Assembly (NCBI RefSeq): GCF_014280935.1
Contig: NZ_JACLZI010000056.1
Coordinates: 124,001-188,000, forward strand
Length of the DNA stretch: 64,000 nt
Direction of reading: 5' to 3'
DNA from: Aquibacillus kalidii
GTDB taxonomy: Bacteria; Bacillota; Bacilli; Bacillales; Amphibacillaceae
Shown in pieces: positions 63,786 to 64,000 of the stretch. Both the position numbers and the translations under genes were made by a program. The number at the start of each line of letters is the position of its first letter. Within the stretch, counting starts at the first letter, position 1. Below the pieces are notes generated by a model. That model had not been told where the DNA came from and made no database searches. It saw only the letters and a program-made list of their open reading frames with translations.

Positions 63786-64000
63786 TTACAGATGGGCTAT
63801 ATACTCATGGAACAGGGTAAAGATGATACACGGAACAATACTGAAAGTAACAACGTCCGCAAGAGAATCTAGTATCATACCGAAAAATATTAGGAGTAAT
63901 GAACTCCTGTAAAATCCCCAAATAGTTAGACCTATAGAAACAAATAAACAAAACTTGTTCAAAGTGTTATTCCATTTGGAATATGTTTTGTGATACTCAT
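63786..64000 (-). pseudogene. CDP-alcohol phosphatidyltransferase (PssA-like), decayed
   Basis: Minus-strand reading from the ATG at 64000: MSITKHIPNGITL, then a TGA. One base out of frame the sequence continues NKFCLFVSIGLTIWGF and later LDSLADVVTFSIVP, ending at TAA 63786. KHIPNxITLxN and LDSLADxVTFxxxP are phosphatidylserine synthase words, but the catalytic DGxxAR part that should lie between them is missing. I infer one frameshift and an internal deletion of about twenty codons. The whole remnant is 215 bases against roughly 530 or more in intact genes. Confidence 0.65.

Overview
The window reads as chromosome of a low-GC, endospore-forming member of the Bacillaceae. Evidence: spore genes (a gerA-type germinant receptor operon, prkA, yhbH, a YhcN-type lipoprotein), the sigI-rsgI pair, HemAT, a dlt operon, heterodimeric BmrC/BmrD and many genes whose nearest recognisable relatives are Bacillus subtilis y-genes. 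The intergenic repeat families resemble those of halotolerant Bacillaceae (Oceanobacillus/Virgibacillus-like); genus is an inference. I see no prophage, CRISPR array, integrase or intact insertion sequence.

Layout. 1-2.1 kb: 3'-truncated HemAT, a broken CsoR/YrkD-like repressor, a membrane rhodanese-like protein lacking its cysteine, and a 52-residue unknown. 2.2-9 kb: M20 dipeptidase, luxS, yhgE with its TetR regulator, a YhcN-type spore lipoprotein and a YhdB-like protein. 9-14.4 kb: yhcX and a MviM/YceM-like oxidoreductase, sigI-rsgI with a coupled upstream micro-ORF, and a membrane-anchored trypsin-like protease. 14.6-19 kb: bmrC-bmrD, preceded by a duplicated leader-peptide module and a palindromic operator candidate. 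19-25 kb: beta carbonic anhydrase, the ger operon with a good SigG-type promoter, a CBO0543-type membrane protein and an ASCH protein. 25-29.4 kb: MarR plus a large MMPL exporter, then two related palindrome-ended intergenic elements. 29.4-34.7 kb: a stand-alone MurG paralogue, MATE exporter, aldehyde dehydrogenase, lipoprotein. 35-43 kb: PAS-GGDEF-EAL protein, yhbH, MFS exporter divergent from an SgrR-like regulator. 43-56 kb: odhA-odhB, prkA, trmL, yhbB-like amidase, queG-ogt, a 51-52 bp tandem repeat, an ABC-class ATPase and tRNA-Gly(UCC). 56.5-63.3 kb: histidine kinase, response regulator, then dltX-A-B-C-D. 63.4-64 kb: a perfect 95-bp tandem duplication and a decayed phosphatidylserine-synthase-like gene.

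How the genes fit together. Several units concern the envelope and drug or cationic-peptide stress: the two-component-dlt locus (D-alanylation of teichoic acids), BmrCD, MMPL with MarR, YhgE with TetR, MATE, MFS with SgrR-like regulator, and the MurG paralogue. A second theme is sporulation and germination (ger operon, PrkA, YhbH, YhcN type), supported by SigG- and SigE-like promoter boxes found at sensible distances. The dlt operon has visibly GC-richer stretches than its surroundings. The most unusual structures are the tandemly duplicated leader peptide plus bmrC start upstream of bmrC, the micro-ORF overlapping the sigI start, and several families of intergenic repeats.
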